Positions 16,213 to 24,662 of a DNA stretch of 64,000 nt are shown here, in pieces. The stretch covers positions 1-64,000 of the forward strand of contig JAWKXN010000001.1 in the NCBI GenBank assembly GCA_041396965.1, in the 5' to 3' direction. The DNA is from Rickettsiales bacterium (GTDB taxonomy: Bacteria > Pseudomonadota > Alphaproteobacteria > Rickettsiales > SXRF01). Position numbers and translations under genes: made by a program. Position 1 is the first letter of the stretch; each line of letters starts with the position of its first letter. The notes beneath the pieces are model-generated. The model was given only the letters and a program-made list of their open reading frames with translations, was not told where the DNA came from and did not search any database.

Positions 16213-17220
16213 TTAGTAATTGCCAATAATAGATAGTATTTTATTAGCCAATTCTCCAAACTCTTTTTTAGATCTCTCCAGATTTTCTTTTGTACCCTGA
16301 GCGTTATCAGTTAACTCGGACAGCTCAATGTTAAATATCGCCTTCAACTTACTCTGCCCCAAAGATGTAAGCTGTCCGTAATCCTGTATTTGAGCCAGAT
16401 ACTCTTTCCAACTCTGCTCAACAAGACCATTTCGCGAGTGCTTAAGAGAAAGATTCTCTTTAACTTTTCCAGGGATTTCATCTATCCATTTCCTATGCGC
16501 CTTTATCGGCTGTTGTCCATAAATATTATATGAATTTATTATATATCCAATAAAAGTTGGATCTCCCGGTAAAACTGACTTTGCGGGAGTATCCCCCTGA
16601 ACCGCCTTTGCTGTGTTACGCCAATCAGTCTTCCACTTTTCCAATACTCCACCAAGATTCTCAATTCCCTGCACGCTAAAACTATCAGGCATCATCGGCA
16701 CGACAAAAAAATCTGTGCCTAAAACAATCGCTCTATTTAACGCGCCAAGACTTGGAGAACTATCTATCACGAATATATCTATCTGCTCCTGCATACCCTT
16801 TTCAATCATAAAACGGTATATAGCACTTGTGATAAAATAACCGATTTTATTACCACTCATAGCCTGAGTAAATGCCCCTCCCAATGTATCCTCTATGGCG
16901 GAAAGCCTTAAACTACCAGGCATTATAAATAAATTCTGATTATTAGGAGCCGGTAAAAAATTAATTCTGAGATCTATATCAGAGCCCCCCTCAAATACAC
17001 CACGAATTACAGAATATATATTTTGCTCGGCAAATAGATCATCATAAAAATCTCTGCCCAATGATAATATAGTAGAGTTACACTGTGGATCCAAATCCAT
17101 TAATACCGTTTTATACCCTTTATCGGCAAAAGCAGCGGCACAATTAAAAGCTAGCGTAGTTTTACCTACACCACCTTTGTTATTGCAAAACAATAGCTTT
17201 TTCGTTCTAGTGAATTTCAT
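16213..17220 (-). CDS. ParA-family ATPase, orphan
   Basis: The 335-residue protein has the deviant Walker A motif NNKGGVGKTTLAFN at about residues 12-25, the Walker A' segment LMDLDPQCNST (about 40-50), and a Walker B region IFVIDSSPSLGALNRAI (about 152-168). ParA-type ATPases position DNA or protein cargo by dynamic dimerisation. No parB or evident parS lies near it and the chromosome should carry its own parAB elsewhere, so it may position another cargo or be a plasmid relic. A long C-terminal part (about 210-335) is of no recognised type. The 197-bp gap on its right shows only a weak TCACTG-AAAA-CAGTGA hairpin. Confidence 0.85.
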   Translation of the reverse strand: MKFTRTKKLLFCNNKGGVGKTTLAFNCAAAFADKGYKTVLMDLDPQCNSTILSLGRDFYDDLFAEQNIYSVIRGVFEGGSDIDLRINFLPAPNNQNLFIMPGSLRLSAIEDTLGGAFTQAMSGNKIGYFITSAIYRFMIEKGMQEQIDIFVIDSSPSLGALNRAIVLGTDFFVVPMMPDSFSVQGIENLGGVLEKWKTDWRNTAKAVQGDTPAKSVLPGDPTFIGYIINSYNIYGQQPIKAHRKWIDEIPGKVKENLSLKHSRNGLVEQSWKEYLAQIQDYGQLTSLGQSKLKAIFNIELSELTDNAQGTKENLERSKKEFGELANKILSIIGNY

Positions 17221-17417
17221 AGTCGCGAATATAACGTTTTAACATATCGTAAGCAAGCCATCTATGGTAATTTGAAAGAAGAATTTCTTATTTCAAATAG
17301 CAAATTCATCATAGTAGTTCCTAATTTCAATAATTGGAAAGTACCATCAAAACTATCACTGAAAACAGTGATTTTGCGCTACGTATTAAGCACGGAAGCT
17401 AACAAAACAATTCTATA

Positions 17418-18734
17418 TCACCTTATAAAAGCTGCCGCTATCTCAATATGTGGACTCCAGACGAATTGATCAACCGCTAGCGCTTCTTTAAGCTTAAATC
17501 CGGCTCGGCTAAGACACAGAGCATCCCGTGCAAAACTCGCCGGATTACAGGAAATCATTACCACATTATTTACGTCAGAAATCGCTATTTGTTGACACTG
17601 CTCTTTCGCTCCAGCGCGAGGAGGATTTATTATAACACCATCAAAAACAGAAAGTTCTTTCCTATTAAGCGGATTAGTAAATAAATTACGTTTCTTTCCC
17701 ACAATATTAAGTTTGTTATCCTCAGCGACACGCAATATATTAACAATAACATCATTATTAATATCTATAGACGTAATCATAGTTAATTTCTTAACCAAAG
17801 CTAAGCTATAACAACCAACACCACAAAACAAATCTACTATGCTTTTCTTGTTATCCACCTTACCATCAATACATGCCAAATGCTTCACTACAAAATTGGT
17901 AAGTAGCTTCTGCCCAGCCTCACTTGCTTGCAAAAATGTGTTATGAGATAACGGAATGTTAAATCCACCCACCTCCATCCTAAAAGGGATCTTTTCTAGC
18001 TCAAATAAAATTTCCTGCCGCTTATTACTGATCGCTACTCTACTGACACAGCCAATATCAGTCAAAAGCTGCAAATCTTTTTTTATTTGCTCCTTATAAT
18101 CAGCATATTTTTCTATCCTATCAATAGAAGCTGAGCTTTCCTGCAATGATATAACTATCTCTACGTTAGGCCCTACAGAGGTCACGCTTATCGTTGATAT
18201 ATCATCCACAAATGACTGCCTGTTAATAGCATCACACAATAACGGCATAAATTGCTGCGAATTTTCTTCTAAGATCAAACAATTATCAATAGCGATTTTC
18301 TTATGACTACGACTAGCCATAAGCGCTAGAGAATAACCTTCATCAACTTTCAGTAAGCGGAATTGTACCCGCCTCCTTGAGGCTGGAGGAAGAAAGACAA
18401 ATTCTGGAGAGGCTGAAGCAAATCCACTCTTTCTTAGAGCGTTTTCTACGACACGCTTCTTAAAATCACGATAATAATCCGCCCGCAAATGCTGTAAACC
18501 ACAACCACCACAATCATTAAAATATGGACATGGTGGAGCTACACGGTTATTTCCAGCCTCTATTACCTCAAGCAATTCAGCTTTCATAAAATTGGCTGTT
18601 CTATTAGTGATAATCGCTTTTACCAAGTCACCTTCCACCGTTTTTTCTATAAAAACTGGCGAACCACTATAGCTAGCGATACCATCACCAAGACCACCGA
18701 ACGACTCTATCTTTACTTCTATAATATCGGAAAT
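17418..18734 (-). CDS. TrmA/RlmD-type tRNA or 23S rRNA m5U methyltransferase
   Basis: This SAM-dependent enzyme methylates uridine at C5 in RNA. A cysteine set CPYFNDCGGCGLQH marks the 4Fe-4S site, DLFCGVGCYSLAL the SAM site, VIINPPRAGA and MISCNPASFARDA the catalytic region with the nucleophilic Cys. The first canonical start is GTG at 18638, but the frame stays open upstream and encodes a clear TRAM domain (IEVKIESFGGLGDGIA...SPVFIEKTV). Upstream of 18638 the frame has no ATG, GTG or TTG before an in-frame stop. I therefore give the ATT at 18734 as the likely extent; translation could be coupled to the DUF465 stop at 18740. Confidence 0.85.
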   Translation of the reverse strand: MSDIIEVKIESFGGLGDGIASYSGSPVFIEKTVEGDLVKAIITNRTANFMKAELLEVIEAGNNRVAPPCPYFNDCGGCGLQHLRADYYRDFKKRVVENALRKSGFASASPEFVFLPPASRRRVQFRLLKVDEGYSLALMASRSHKKIAIDNCLILEENSQQFMPLLCDAINRQSFVDDISTISVTSVGPNVEIVISLQESSASIDRIEKYADYKEQIKKDLQLLTDIGCVSRVAISNKRQEILFELEKIPFRMEVGGFNIPLSHNTFLQASEAGQKLLTNFVVKHLACIDGKVDNKKSIVDLFCGVGCYSLALVKKLTMITSIDINNDVIVNILRVAEDNKLNIVGKKRNLFTNPLNRKELSVFDGVIINPPRAGAKEQCQQIAISDVNNVVMISCNPASFARDALCLSRAGFKLKEALAVDQFVWSPHIEIAAAFIR

Positions 18735-18739
18735 AACAA

Positions 18740-18928
18740 CTACGCTATGATATCAGGATACAATATATTTTCCAAAGTGGTTATCCTGTCACGCAACGAT
18801 AACTTCATTTGCTTGAAACGACGTAGGGTAAACTCATCTAACCCACCCTTATTTATCTGTTTATCTAAATTACGATGCTGCATCCTAAGCATCTCCAACT
18901 CTTTAATCTGAGCAAGATCCTCATCCAT
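18740..18928 (-). CDS. DUF465 / YdcH-family small protein
   Basis: This 62-residue coiled-coil protein has the family pattern LEMLRMQHRNLDKQINK...LRRFKQMKLSLRDRITTLENIL. YdcH-like proteins are short helical hairpins of unknown function common in alphaproteobacteria. It lies directly upstream of the RNA methyltransferase, six bases from the likely methyltransferase start, and follows a hairpin at 18958-18984. Confidence 0.88.
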   Translation of the reverse strand: MDEDLAQIKELEMLRMQHRNLDKQINKGGLDEFTLRRFKQMKLSLRDRITTLENILYPDIIA

Positions 18929-18957
18929 AATTAAAACACCTGAAAAATCAAATAAGT

Positions 18958-18984
18958 AAAACCACTGGCACCTCGGGCAGTGGC
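18958..18984 (-). terminator. Probable intrinsic terminator after pgsA
   Basis: On the minus strand CCACTG-CCCGAGGTGC-CAGTGG is followed by TTTTACTTATTT, about 60 bases past the pgsA stop. The 6-bp stem with a 10-base loop is modest, so read-through into the DUF465 gene is possible. Confidence 0.5.
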
Positions 18985-19043
18985 GATTGTACCATTATTT
19001 TACCATAAAAACCACTAAATTTATACTATTTTAGCTATAATAT

Positions 19044-19613
19044 TCACTGATTTTCGCTCATATGCTTCATCCCAGTCTTAAGATAAGCATATCCAGTAAC
19101 CACAGTAAGAGCAGCCGCAAGCCATAATAATATATTGCCTAAAAAATCAGCATATAACCAACTTGGCGCGCCCGCCCCAAGTAATAGCAAAAAAATAGCT
19201 AACATTTGCGCCGCTGTCTTGAATTTAGAGAGTTTTGACACTGGCACCCCGATTCTTATCTCCGCCAAATACTCGCGCAACCCTGAAACCAAAATCTCAC
19301 GACAAACAATAGCTATGGCGGGAATCACACTCACCCTGTTCTCGGCGACCATAAGTAGTAAAACTGTGGCGACCAACAGCTTATCAGCGATCGGGTCAAG
19401 AAAACGTCCAATGTTGGACTGCGCCTGCCAAAGACGAGCGGCATAACCATCAAGCCAATCTGTAAAACTAGCAAGAGCGAATAAAAACGCCGAAATATAA
19501 TAACCAGAACGACCTATATAATCAGTTAGAAAAAATACCACTATAAGTACTGGTATTATAACAATACGAAAATATGTAAGATAGTTAGGTATATTTTTTC
19601 TGTTAAACCCCAT
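19044..19613 (-). CDS. pgsA: CDP-diacylglycerol-glycerol-3-phosphate 3-phosphatidyltransferase
   Basis: PgsA makes phosphatidylglycerol phosphate at the inner membrane. The 189-residue protein has the CDP-alcohol phosphatidyltransferase signature DWLDGYAARLWQAQSNIGRF with the closing LDPIADK (about residues 49-75), i.e. D-G-x2-A-R-x8-G-x3-D-x3-D, plus four to five hydrophobic segments. Length is typical. A MITE-like element and the Panacea module lie upstream. Confidence 0.95.
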   Translation of the reverse strand: MGFNRKNIPNYLTYFRIVIIPVLIVVFFLTDYIGRSGYYISAFLFALASFTDWLDGYAARLWQAQSNIGRFLDPIADKLLVATVLLLMVAENRVSVIPAIAIVCREILVSGLREYLAEIRIGVPVSKLSKFKTAAQMLAIFLLLLGAGAPSWLYADFLGNILLWLAAALTVVTGYAYLKTGMKHMSENQ

Positions 19614-19641
19614 AAAAAATCATACATCGCTTATAGTATTT

Positions 19642-19758
19642 TATAGTCGTTTCAGTTTATTTTTATACAAGACAATCAAACTGGACAAACCAACCAAATG
19701 GTAGAGCCTATATGAGGAGAAGTTTAACGTTGTATAAAAGTAAAATCAAATGACTATA
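19642..19758. mobile_element. MITE-like element, copy 1
   Basis: A 117-bp stretch is bounded by imperfect inverted ends: TATAGTCGTTTCAGTTTATT on the left and, read inward from the right, TATAGTCATTTGATTTTACT. Both continue with TTTATAC. A second copy with the same ends lies at 40691-40795. The interior differs and there is no ORF. Ends starting TATAGTC with TA boundaries resemble non-autonomous relatives of TA-targeting transposons (IS630/Tc1 type), but no matching transposase is in the window. Confidence 0.7.
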
Positions 19759-19760
19759 GT

Positions 19761-20369
19761 TTATCTTTTTACTTCCCTTTTGAAATAATCAAACATTTTA
19801 TTAACCAAGTCCAGCTCTTTATTGGACAGTTTAGGAGATAATCTTTCAGAGTTTGATGAAAAAAGCTCCTTAAAAGCCGGTTCAAATATAAATTTACTAG
19901 TATTCTCACCAAGCTCAACATAACCAAGATCCAAAAATTTTTGTAAAGTATTAGCTGTCGCCCCCTTATCAGCATGGATGCTTCTTAAAACTTGTAACCG
20001 AACTACACGTCTTAAAATCCAAAAAAATACGGATATCAAAATAATAAACCCACTCACCCTCGCTGTATAATATAACACGAAAAAATTATCCTGAGAAAAA
20101 GCGTTAAATCCCTTAATATCAGGCATATTCTTTACAAAAAAATTGGGGTAGTAAAGATAGAATAAAACTATAATAATAAAAAATAAAAAAGCTATAACCA
20201 GCCAACAACGCAGCACAAAAGTTAAACTTTTTACCCTCTCAAGATGATATTCTCCCAACTGCTCAAACGCCTCATGCTGCGCCTGCCTCTCAACTAGAGA
20301 CTCCTGCTTTTTTACTCTGTCAACGGAGCTACTCTTACCAGGAAATTTAATTTTACCGAACAAAGACAT
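19761..20369 (-). CDS. Two-TM unknown protein, candidate toxin paired with a Panacea antitoxin
   Basis: I do not recognise this 202-residue protein. A charged N-terminus (residues 1-48) is followed by a strong membrane helix (about 50-73, CWLVIAFLFFIIIVLFYLYY), a short exposed loop, and a second helix (about 100-119, GFIILISVFFWIL). The C-terminal 80 residues are soluble and helical. It is 18 bp downstream of the Panacea-domain gene on the same strand. Panacea antitoxins are known to neutralise diverse toxins encoded next door, some of them membrane-active, so it is a reasonable toxin candidate; this is inference from position. A MITE-like element ends two bases past the stop. Confidence 0.75.
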   Translation of the reverse strand: MSLFGKIKFPGKSSSVDRVKKQESLVERQAQHEAFEQLGEYHLERVKSLTFVLRCWLVIAFLFFIIIVLFYLYYPNFFVKNMPDIKGFNAFSQDNFFVLYYTARVSGFIILISVFFWILRRVVRLQVLRSIHADKGATANTLQKFLDLGYVELGENTSKFIFEPAFKELFSSNSERLSPKLSNKELDLVNKMFDYFKREVKR

Positions 20370-20387
20370 AATAAATTCTACTTATTT

Positions 20388-20948
20388 TTAAGCGGCAAGT
20401 ATATCGTCATTCTTAATATCAACATGCCTTAGATTGCTATTTTCAGCGGATTGTCTTCCTTTAGTCCATGGCTTGCTATAATTCTCATTATGAATCTCAT
20501 CAAACAACTCCCTATCAGAATAATCCACATATTTATCCCATACTTCTTTACTTAAAAACCGGTCAACATTGCGGTCTTTTATAAATTTACTGAAAAAAAC
20601 GAACCGTTCTTTTTTCTCATCATATGTGGAATCCTCAAAAAATATGTATTTATTGTAAGGCAGTGGCGTGTTACCAAATTTCCTATATTCATAATACACT
20701 GATGGAAAAATAGGGCTATATTCCCACGCTTCAGGCAGTTCATCAAATAATATGGTAGATTGTTTACGCAAAAAATTATAGTAAGCTAGATATAACAGCC
20801 TTTGTAATCTTAAATGGGTAAGAGTCTTTTTGTGTTTTATTGATTTTTCTATAAACCAGTTGACTATCTCTCCAATACTGCATATAGCTGGCTTTAATTC
20901 TATAGAAGAAACGTTATTTCTATATTCTTCAACCCCACCAATAGACAT
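20388..20948 (-). CDS. Panacea (SocA/GepA, DUF4065-like) domain protein, candidate antitoxin
   Basis: Residues 24-80 match the Panacea pattern: IGEIVNWFIEK, then LTHLRLQRLLYLAYYNFL (family form KLQKLLYYA), then LPEAWEYSPIFPSVYYEYRKFG (family form EAW.YGPV...Y..FK.YG). Such domains act as antitoxins or proteolytic adaptors. The remaining 105 residues are charged and helical. The ATG at 20948 has GGAG ten bases upstream. It precedes a two-TM protein, so the order is antitoxin then toxin. The module lies between pgsA and the yej operon with repeat elements on both sides. Confidence 0.8.
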   Translation of the reverse strand: MSIGGVEEYRNNVSSIELKPAICSIGEIVNWFIEKSIKHKKTLTHLRLQRLLYLAYYNFLRKQSTILFDELPEAWEYSPIFPSVYYEYRKFGNTPLPYNKYIFFEDSTYDEKKERFVFFSKFIKDRNVDRFLSKEVWDKYVDYSDRELFDEIHNENYSKPWTKGRQSAENSNLRHVDIKNDDILAA

Positions 20949-21094
20949 TATAAATACTCCATCTATAAATATTAAATATAATTAAACAATATCTGAGCTT
21001 TTACAACACCGCAATAGCTTAAACCTAGTAAAAGCACAAATATTTAATATTTACTTAGCAAGTATTCCCTTAATTGATTTTATTTTTGTAAGAA

Positions 21095-21190
21095 AAACAA
21101 AGTCATCTCACTCGCTTCGCGGTGCAAAACCAACTCTTTCTAAGTTGGTTTTGATAGCAATTTATGGCAAAAACCATAAATTACTATAAG
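21095..21190. repeat. Dispersed hairpin repeat, copy 1 (AGTTGGTTTT family)
   Basis: The gap between the Panacea gene and yejF contains AAAACCAACT-CTTTCTA-AGTTGGTTTT and TTTATGG-CAAAAA-CCATAAA hairpins. Read in reverse complement, AGTTGGTTTTGCACCGCGAA followed by GCGAGTGAGATG and CTTTGTTTTT lines up with 34414-34458 (AAGTTGGTTTTACGCCGTAT, AGCAAGCGAGATG, CTTTATTTTT). Confidence 0.55.
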
Positions 21191-21197
21191 ATGCCTA

Positions 21198-22751
21198 CTA
21201 TTCTAAAAACGCTGATTTTATCAAAATTTTTGTATAATCATGGTTAGGATTAGCAAAAACATCCGCCGTTTTTCCTTCCTCAACTATTTTTCCGTCTTTC
21301 ATTACAATAAGATTTTGCGCTATAGCGCGTACCACTCTAAGGTCATGACTAATGAAGATATAGCTTATTTTACGCTTTTCCTGAAAGGATTTCAGCAAAT
21401 CAATTATTTGCGATTGTACGGAAAGATCAAGAGCGGAGGTTGGTTCATCAAGAACCACGAAATCAGGCTTGAGTATCATAGCTCTCGCTATACTGATACG
21501 CTGTCTCTGCCCACCAGAAAACTCATGCGGATAACGCTCTTTTATATCAGGACTAAGACCTACCTCACCTAGTATCTTATCCAACTCCTTCTCCCTTTCA
21601 GCGGCAGTTATTTTTGGATGATGTATCAGCAATCCTTCCTCTATAATTTGTCGTATTCGCATACGTGGGTTAAGGCTAGAATAAGGATCTTGAAAAACCA
21701 ACTGCATTTTAGAGCGTAATGTCCGAATTTCCTTGCTTTTAAGATTATCTATAGAGTTTCCTAAAAAAACTATCTTCCCATTACTCTTAATCAAGCGCAG
21801 AAGAGCAAAACCAAGCGTCGTCTTGCCAGAACCTGATTCACCTACAATTCCAAGTGTTGACGATCTGACGATATTGAGCGATATATCATCTACCGCTTTT
21901 ACATAGCCGGAAGTTCGTTTGAGCAGACCGGTTTTTATCGGAAAATAAACCTTTAAATTCTCACAGCTAATAACCGAAGGCGAGTCACTAGCGACCGAAA
22001 CAGGCTCTCCCTTAGGCGCGGAAGCGAGTAATCTTTTAGTATATTCATGTTTAGGGTTCGCGAATATATCAGCGGTTTTTCCCTGCTCCACCACCTGACC
22101 TTTATACATAACCACGACTCTGTCCGAAAGCCTACGTACTAATGTTAAATCGTGAGTAATGAACATCATCGCCATATTAAGAGACTTCTGTAGCTCTTTA
22201 AGTAGCTTCAATATCTTCGCCTGAATGGTAACATCAACCGCTGTTGTCGGCTCATCAGCAATCAATAATTCGGGATTATTGGCGATCGCCATAGCGATCA
22301 TCACTCGCTGCCGCTGTCCACCAGATAACTCATGTGGATAGGCAGCAAACCTATCCTTAAATTCCTCAAGCCCAACCTGTTCTAACAACTTTATAATACG
22401 CTCTTTATCATACTTATTACAGGCGAACATCTCTCCTATTTGCTTACCAATGCTGTGCAGTGGATTTAGAGCTGTCATTGGCTCCTGAAAAATCATGCTA
22501 ATTTTTTTTCCTCTTATTGTTCTAAAATCAGTAGAAGCGCGTAACTCCTCACCGTTAAAGGAAACACTACCGCTAATTTCAGCCTCCGGTGGCTGCAATC
22601 CCATCGCTGAAAGAGCGGTGAGTGACTTGCCAGAGCCCGACTCACCAACCACCGCCAACATCTCCCCTTTTTCTATAGAAAATGACACATCCCGCAAAAT
22701 GCGAGTATCACCAAAAGAAAGACCGAGATTATTTATGTTAAGCAAGGTCAC
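21198..22751 (-). CDS. yejF: Peptide ABC transporter, fused double ATP-binding protein
   Basis: Two complete ABC ATPase halves lie in one 517-residue chain. The first has GESGSGKSLTA (about 35-45), LSGGQRQR and LIADEPTTAVD; the second has GESGSGKTTLGF (about 300-311), FSGGQRQR and VVLDEPTSALD. It energises the YejBE permease for peptide uptake (in enterobacteria, also microcin C). Its start overlaps yejE by four bases. Confidence 0.94.
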   Translation of the reverse strand: MTLLNINNLGLSFGDTRILRDVSFSIEKGEMLAVVGESGSGKSLTALSAMGLQPPEAEISGSVSFNGEELRASTDFRTIRGKKISMIFQEPMTALNPLHSIGKQIGEMFACNKYDKERIIKLLEQVGLEEFKDRFAAYPHELSGGQRQRVMIAMAIANNPELLIADEPTTAVDVTIQAKILKLLKELQKSLNMAMMFITHDLTLVRRLSDRVVVMYKGQVVEQGKTADIFANPKHEYTKRLLASAPKGEPVSVASDSPSVISCENLKVYFPIKTGLLKRTSGYVKAVDDISLNIVRSSTLGIVGESGSGKTTLGFALLRLIKSNGKIVFLGNSIDNLKSKEIRTLRSKMQLVFQDPYSSLNPRMRIRQIIEEGLLIHHPKITAAEREKELDKILGEVGLSPDIKERYPHEFSGGQRQRISIARAMILKPDFVVLDEPTSALDLSVQSQIIDLLKSFQEKRKISYIFISHDLRVVRAIAQNLIVMKDGKIVEEGKTADVFANPNHDYTKILIKSAFLE

Positions 22752-23782
22752 TTACCTCCTCCAATCACTTTCCTCGGATCAAAAGCGTCACGCACCGCCT
22801 CACTGATAAAAACTATTAGTACGAGCAACAGACCTATAGTGATAAATCCGGTAAAACCAAGCCATGGCGCTTGTGGATTATTTTTCCCCTGTAACAATAA
22901 TTCACCAAGCGAGGGTGAACCAACTGGCAGTCCGAATCCAAGAAAATCAAGGGTGGTAAGGGCGGTTACCGCACCACTCATAATGAACGGCATCATGGTA
23001 AGAGCGGCTACCATAGCGTTTGGCAGCACATGGCGAATCATTATTCTATACTCACCAACACCAAGCGCGCGCGCCGCTTTCACATAATCAAAATTCCTTG
23101 CTCTTAAAAACTCGGCACGTACCACACCAGTAAGTGACATCCATTTGAATAATAATAATATGAGTAGCAACCACCAAAAACTGGGAGTAATAAAACTCGC
23201 TAAAATTATCAGCAGGAATAATTCCGGCAAACCACTCCATATCTCAATAAAACGCTGGAATAATAAATCAGTCCATCCACCAAAATAACCTTGCACCGCA
23301 CCGGCGAAAATCCCAATTATTGAACTGGCAACTGTAAGTATCAAACCAAATAATACCGAAATACGAAACCCATATATAAGTCTCGCTAACACGTCACGCC
23401 CCTGATCATCAGTACCCAATAAATTTACGGAGGAAGGGGGTGAGGGGGCAGGCACGCCAAGATCGTAATTAATTGTACTATAAGAAAAACGCACAGGTGG
23501 CCAGACCATCCAGCCATTATCCTCTATCTCACCAGCGGTGAAAGGATCACGATAAACCGCCTCTGTTACGAAATCACCACCAAATACCTTATCTGAATAT
23601 GTCTTAAATACCGGAAAATAAAACTCTCCCTTATATTTTACTATTATCGGCTTATCATTGGCGACAAGCTCCGCGCATAAGGTAATTACAAACAAAAACA
23701 GAAATATCCAAAAACTGATAAAACCACGCTTATTAGCCTTAAATAATTCCAAACGACGGCGAGATAAAGCGGATATACTCAT
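22748..23782 (-). CDS. yejE: Peptide ABC transporter permease
   Basis: This is the YejE/OppC-type membrane subunit (344 aa): an N-terminal membrane helix, a periplasmic stretch, the conserved LLGTDDQGRDVLARLIYG near residue 120, then five helices with the EAA loop AARALGVGEYRIMIRHVLPNA (about 235-255). The ending EAVRDAFDPRK is typical. It overlaps the hydrolase gene before it and yejF after it by four bases each, so the genes are translationally coupled. Confidence 0.94.
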   Translation of the reverse strand: MSISALSRRRLELFKANKRGFISFWIFLFLFVITLCAELVANDKPIIVKYKGEFYFPVFKTYSDKVFGGDFVTEAVYRDPFTAGEIEDNGWMVWPPVRFSYSTINYDLGVPAPSPPSSVNLLGTDDQGRDVLARLIYGFRISVLFGLILTVASSIIGIFAGAVQGYFGGWTDLLFQRFIEIWSGLPELFLLIILASFITPSFWWLLLILLLFKWMSLTGVVRAEFLRARNFDYVKAARALGVGEYRIMIRHVLPNAMVAALTMMPFIMSGAVTALTTLDFLGFGLPVGSPSLGELLLQGKNNPQAPWLGFTGFITIGLLLVLIVFISEAVRDAFDPRKVIGGGK

Positions 23783-24660
23783 ATCCTATACCTCGCAAAC
23801 CACGCCAAGCTTTTGTCCAGAACATCATCCCAATGACGTATCAAAGCATGGTTGCCACCCTCATAAATTATCAAATCATGCTCCTTACCGAGAGCTGAAA
23901 GTTTTTCTGCCATGTCCTGTGACTGAATCATCGGTACGGCTTCATCTTTGGTACCATGCATTAACAATACCGGAGCCGAAACATTTTCTAAATGACAAAT
24001 CGCTGAGCGTTCTTCTAGTAATTTTTTTGGATTTTCTAGGTAATTAGGAATAATTTTTTTATAAACCTGTTCTTCTAAAATAGGACGGTTATCCGCAGCC
24101 TGCCGTAAATCACTTACTCCAGCGATAGAAACTACCGCGTTTACCGACAAACCATCACGCATGGAAAGAATATTCATCATCCCACCACGTGAATGACCAA
24201 GCATAAAGATATTCCTGCCGTCCCATGCCGGATTTTTTTTAGCGATTTCAACAAGGTTTAATACATCATTTACATCCGCTCCTCCAAACTCTTCTTTTCC
24301 TTCACCACCATCATTTCCCCGATAATTGGAAGCGTAAACAAGATAGCCAGCCCTTGCGAACGGAAGCATAGAGCGCATAACAGAAAGCACCGTAAGCTTA
24401 CCAAACTCCCTGTTACCGCCACGATTATAAATAAGAATCGGATGGGAACCATTGTTTATTTCCGCAGGAAAAGCGGTAATACCACTTACCTTAAAACCAT
24501 CACTTTCATAAAAAAACCTTGAGCTTATAACATCGCTAATTTCAAAATATTCTCTACATATCTTATCGTAAAAACTCTCAGGAAGCGGTGAGGGAAACAC
24601 TCTATTTTCTGTGAGATGCTCCAAACTATGGGGAATAAATTTTTCTGAAGATACAATCAA
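23779..24660 (-). CDS. Serine hydrolase, prolyl oligopeptidase-like (S9), in the peptide transporter operon
   Basis: The 293-residue alpha/beta hydrolase has the nucleophile elbow GHSRGG (about 153-158), a likely acid in GTKDEAVP (about 237-244) and His in GGNHAL (about 269-274). No signal peptide is seen, so it is probably cytoplasmic. It lies between yejB and yejE, two bases from one and overlapping the other by four. Genomic context suggests that it hydrolyses imported peptides or their conjugates; that is inference, since the family also includes esterases. Confidence 0.85.
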   Translation of the reverse strand: MIVSSEKFIPHSLEHLTENRVFPSPLPESFYDKICREYFEISDVISSRFFYESDGFKVSGITAFPAEINNGSHPILIYNRGGNREFGKLTVLSVMRSMLPFARAGYLVYASNYRGNDGGEGKEEFGGADVNDVLNLVEIAKKNPAWDGRNIFMLGHSRGGMMNILSMRDGLSVNAVVSIAGVSDLRQAADNRPILEEQVYKKIIPNYLENPKKLLEERSAICHLENVSAPVLLMHGTKDEAVPMIQSQDMAEKLSALGKEHDLIIYEGGNHALIRHWDDVLDKSLAWFARYRI

Positions 24661-24662
24661 AC

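Noticed and set aside
16213..17220. Plasmid-type partition locus
   Set aside because: No ParB gene or clustered palindromes are present beside the ParA gene.
17357..17376. TCACTG-AAAA-CAGTGA hairpin as a terminator
   Set aside because: It is short and not followed by a convincing U-run on either strand.
23428..23452. G-rich stretch in yejE as another inserted repeat
   Set aside because: It encodes a short linker (PAPSPPSSVN) at a point where the family is Pro/Ser-rich, with no inverted repeat.
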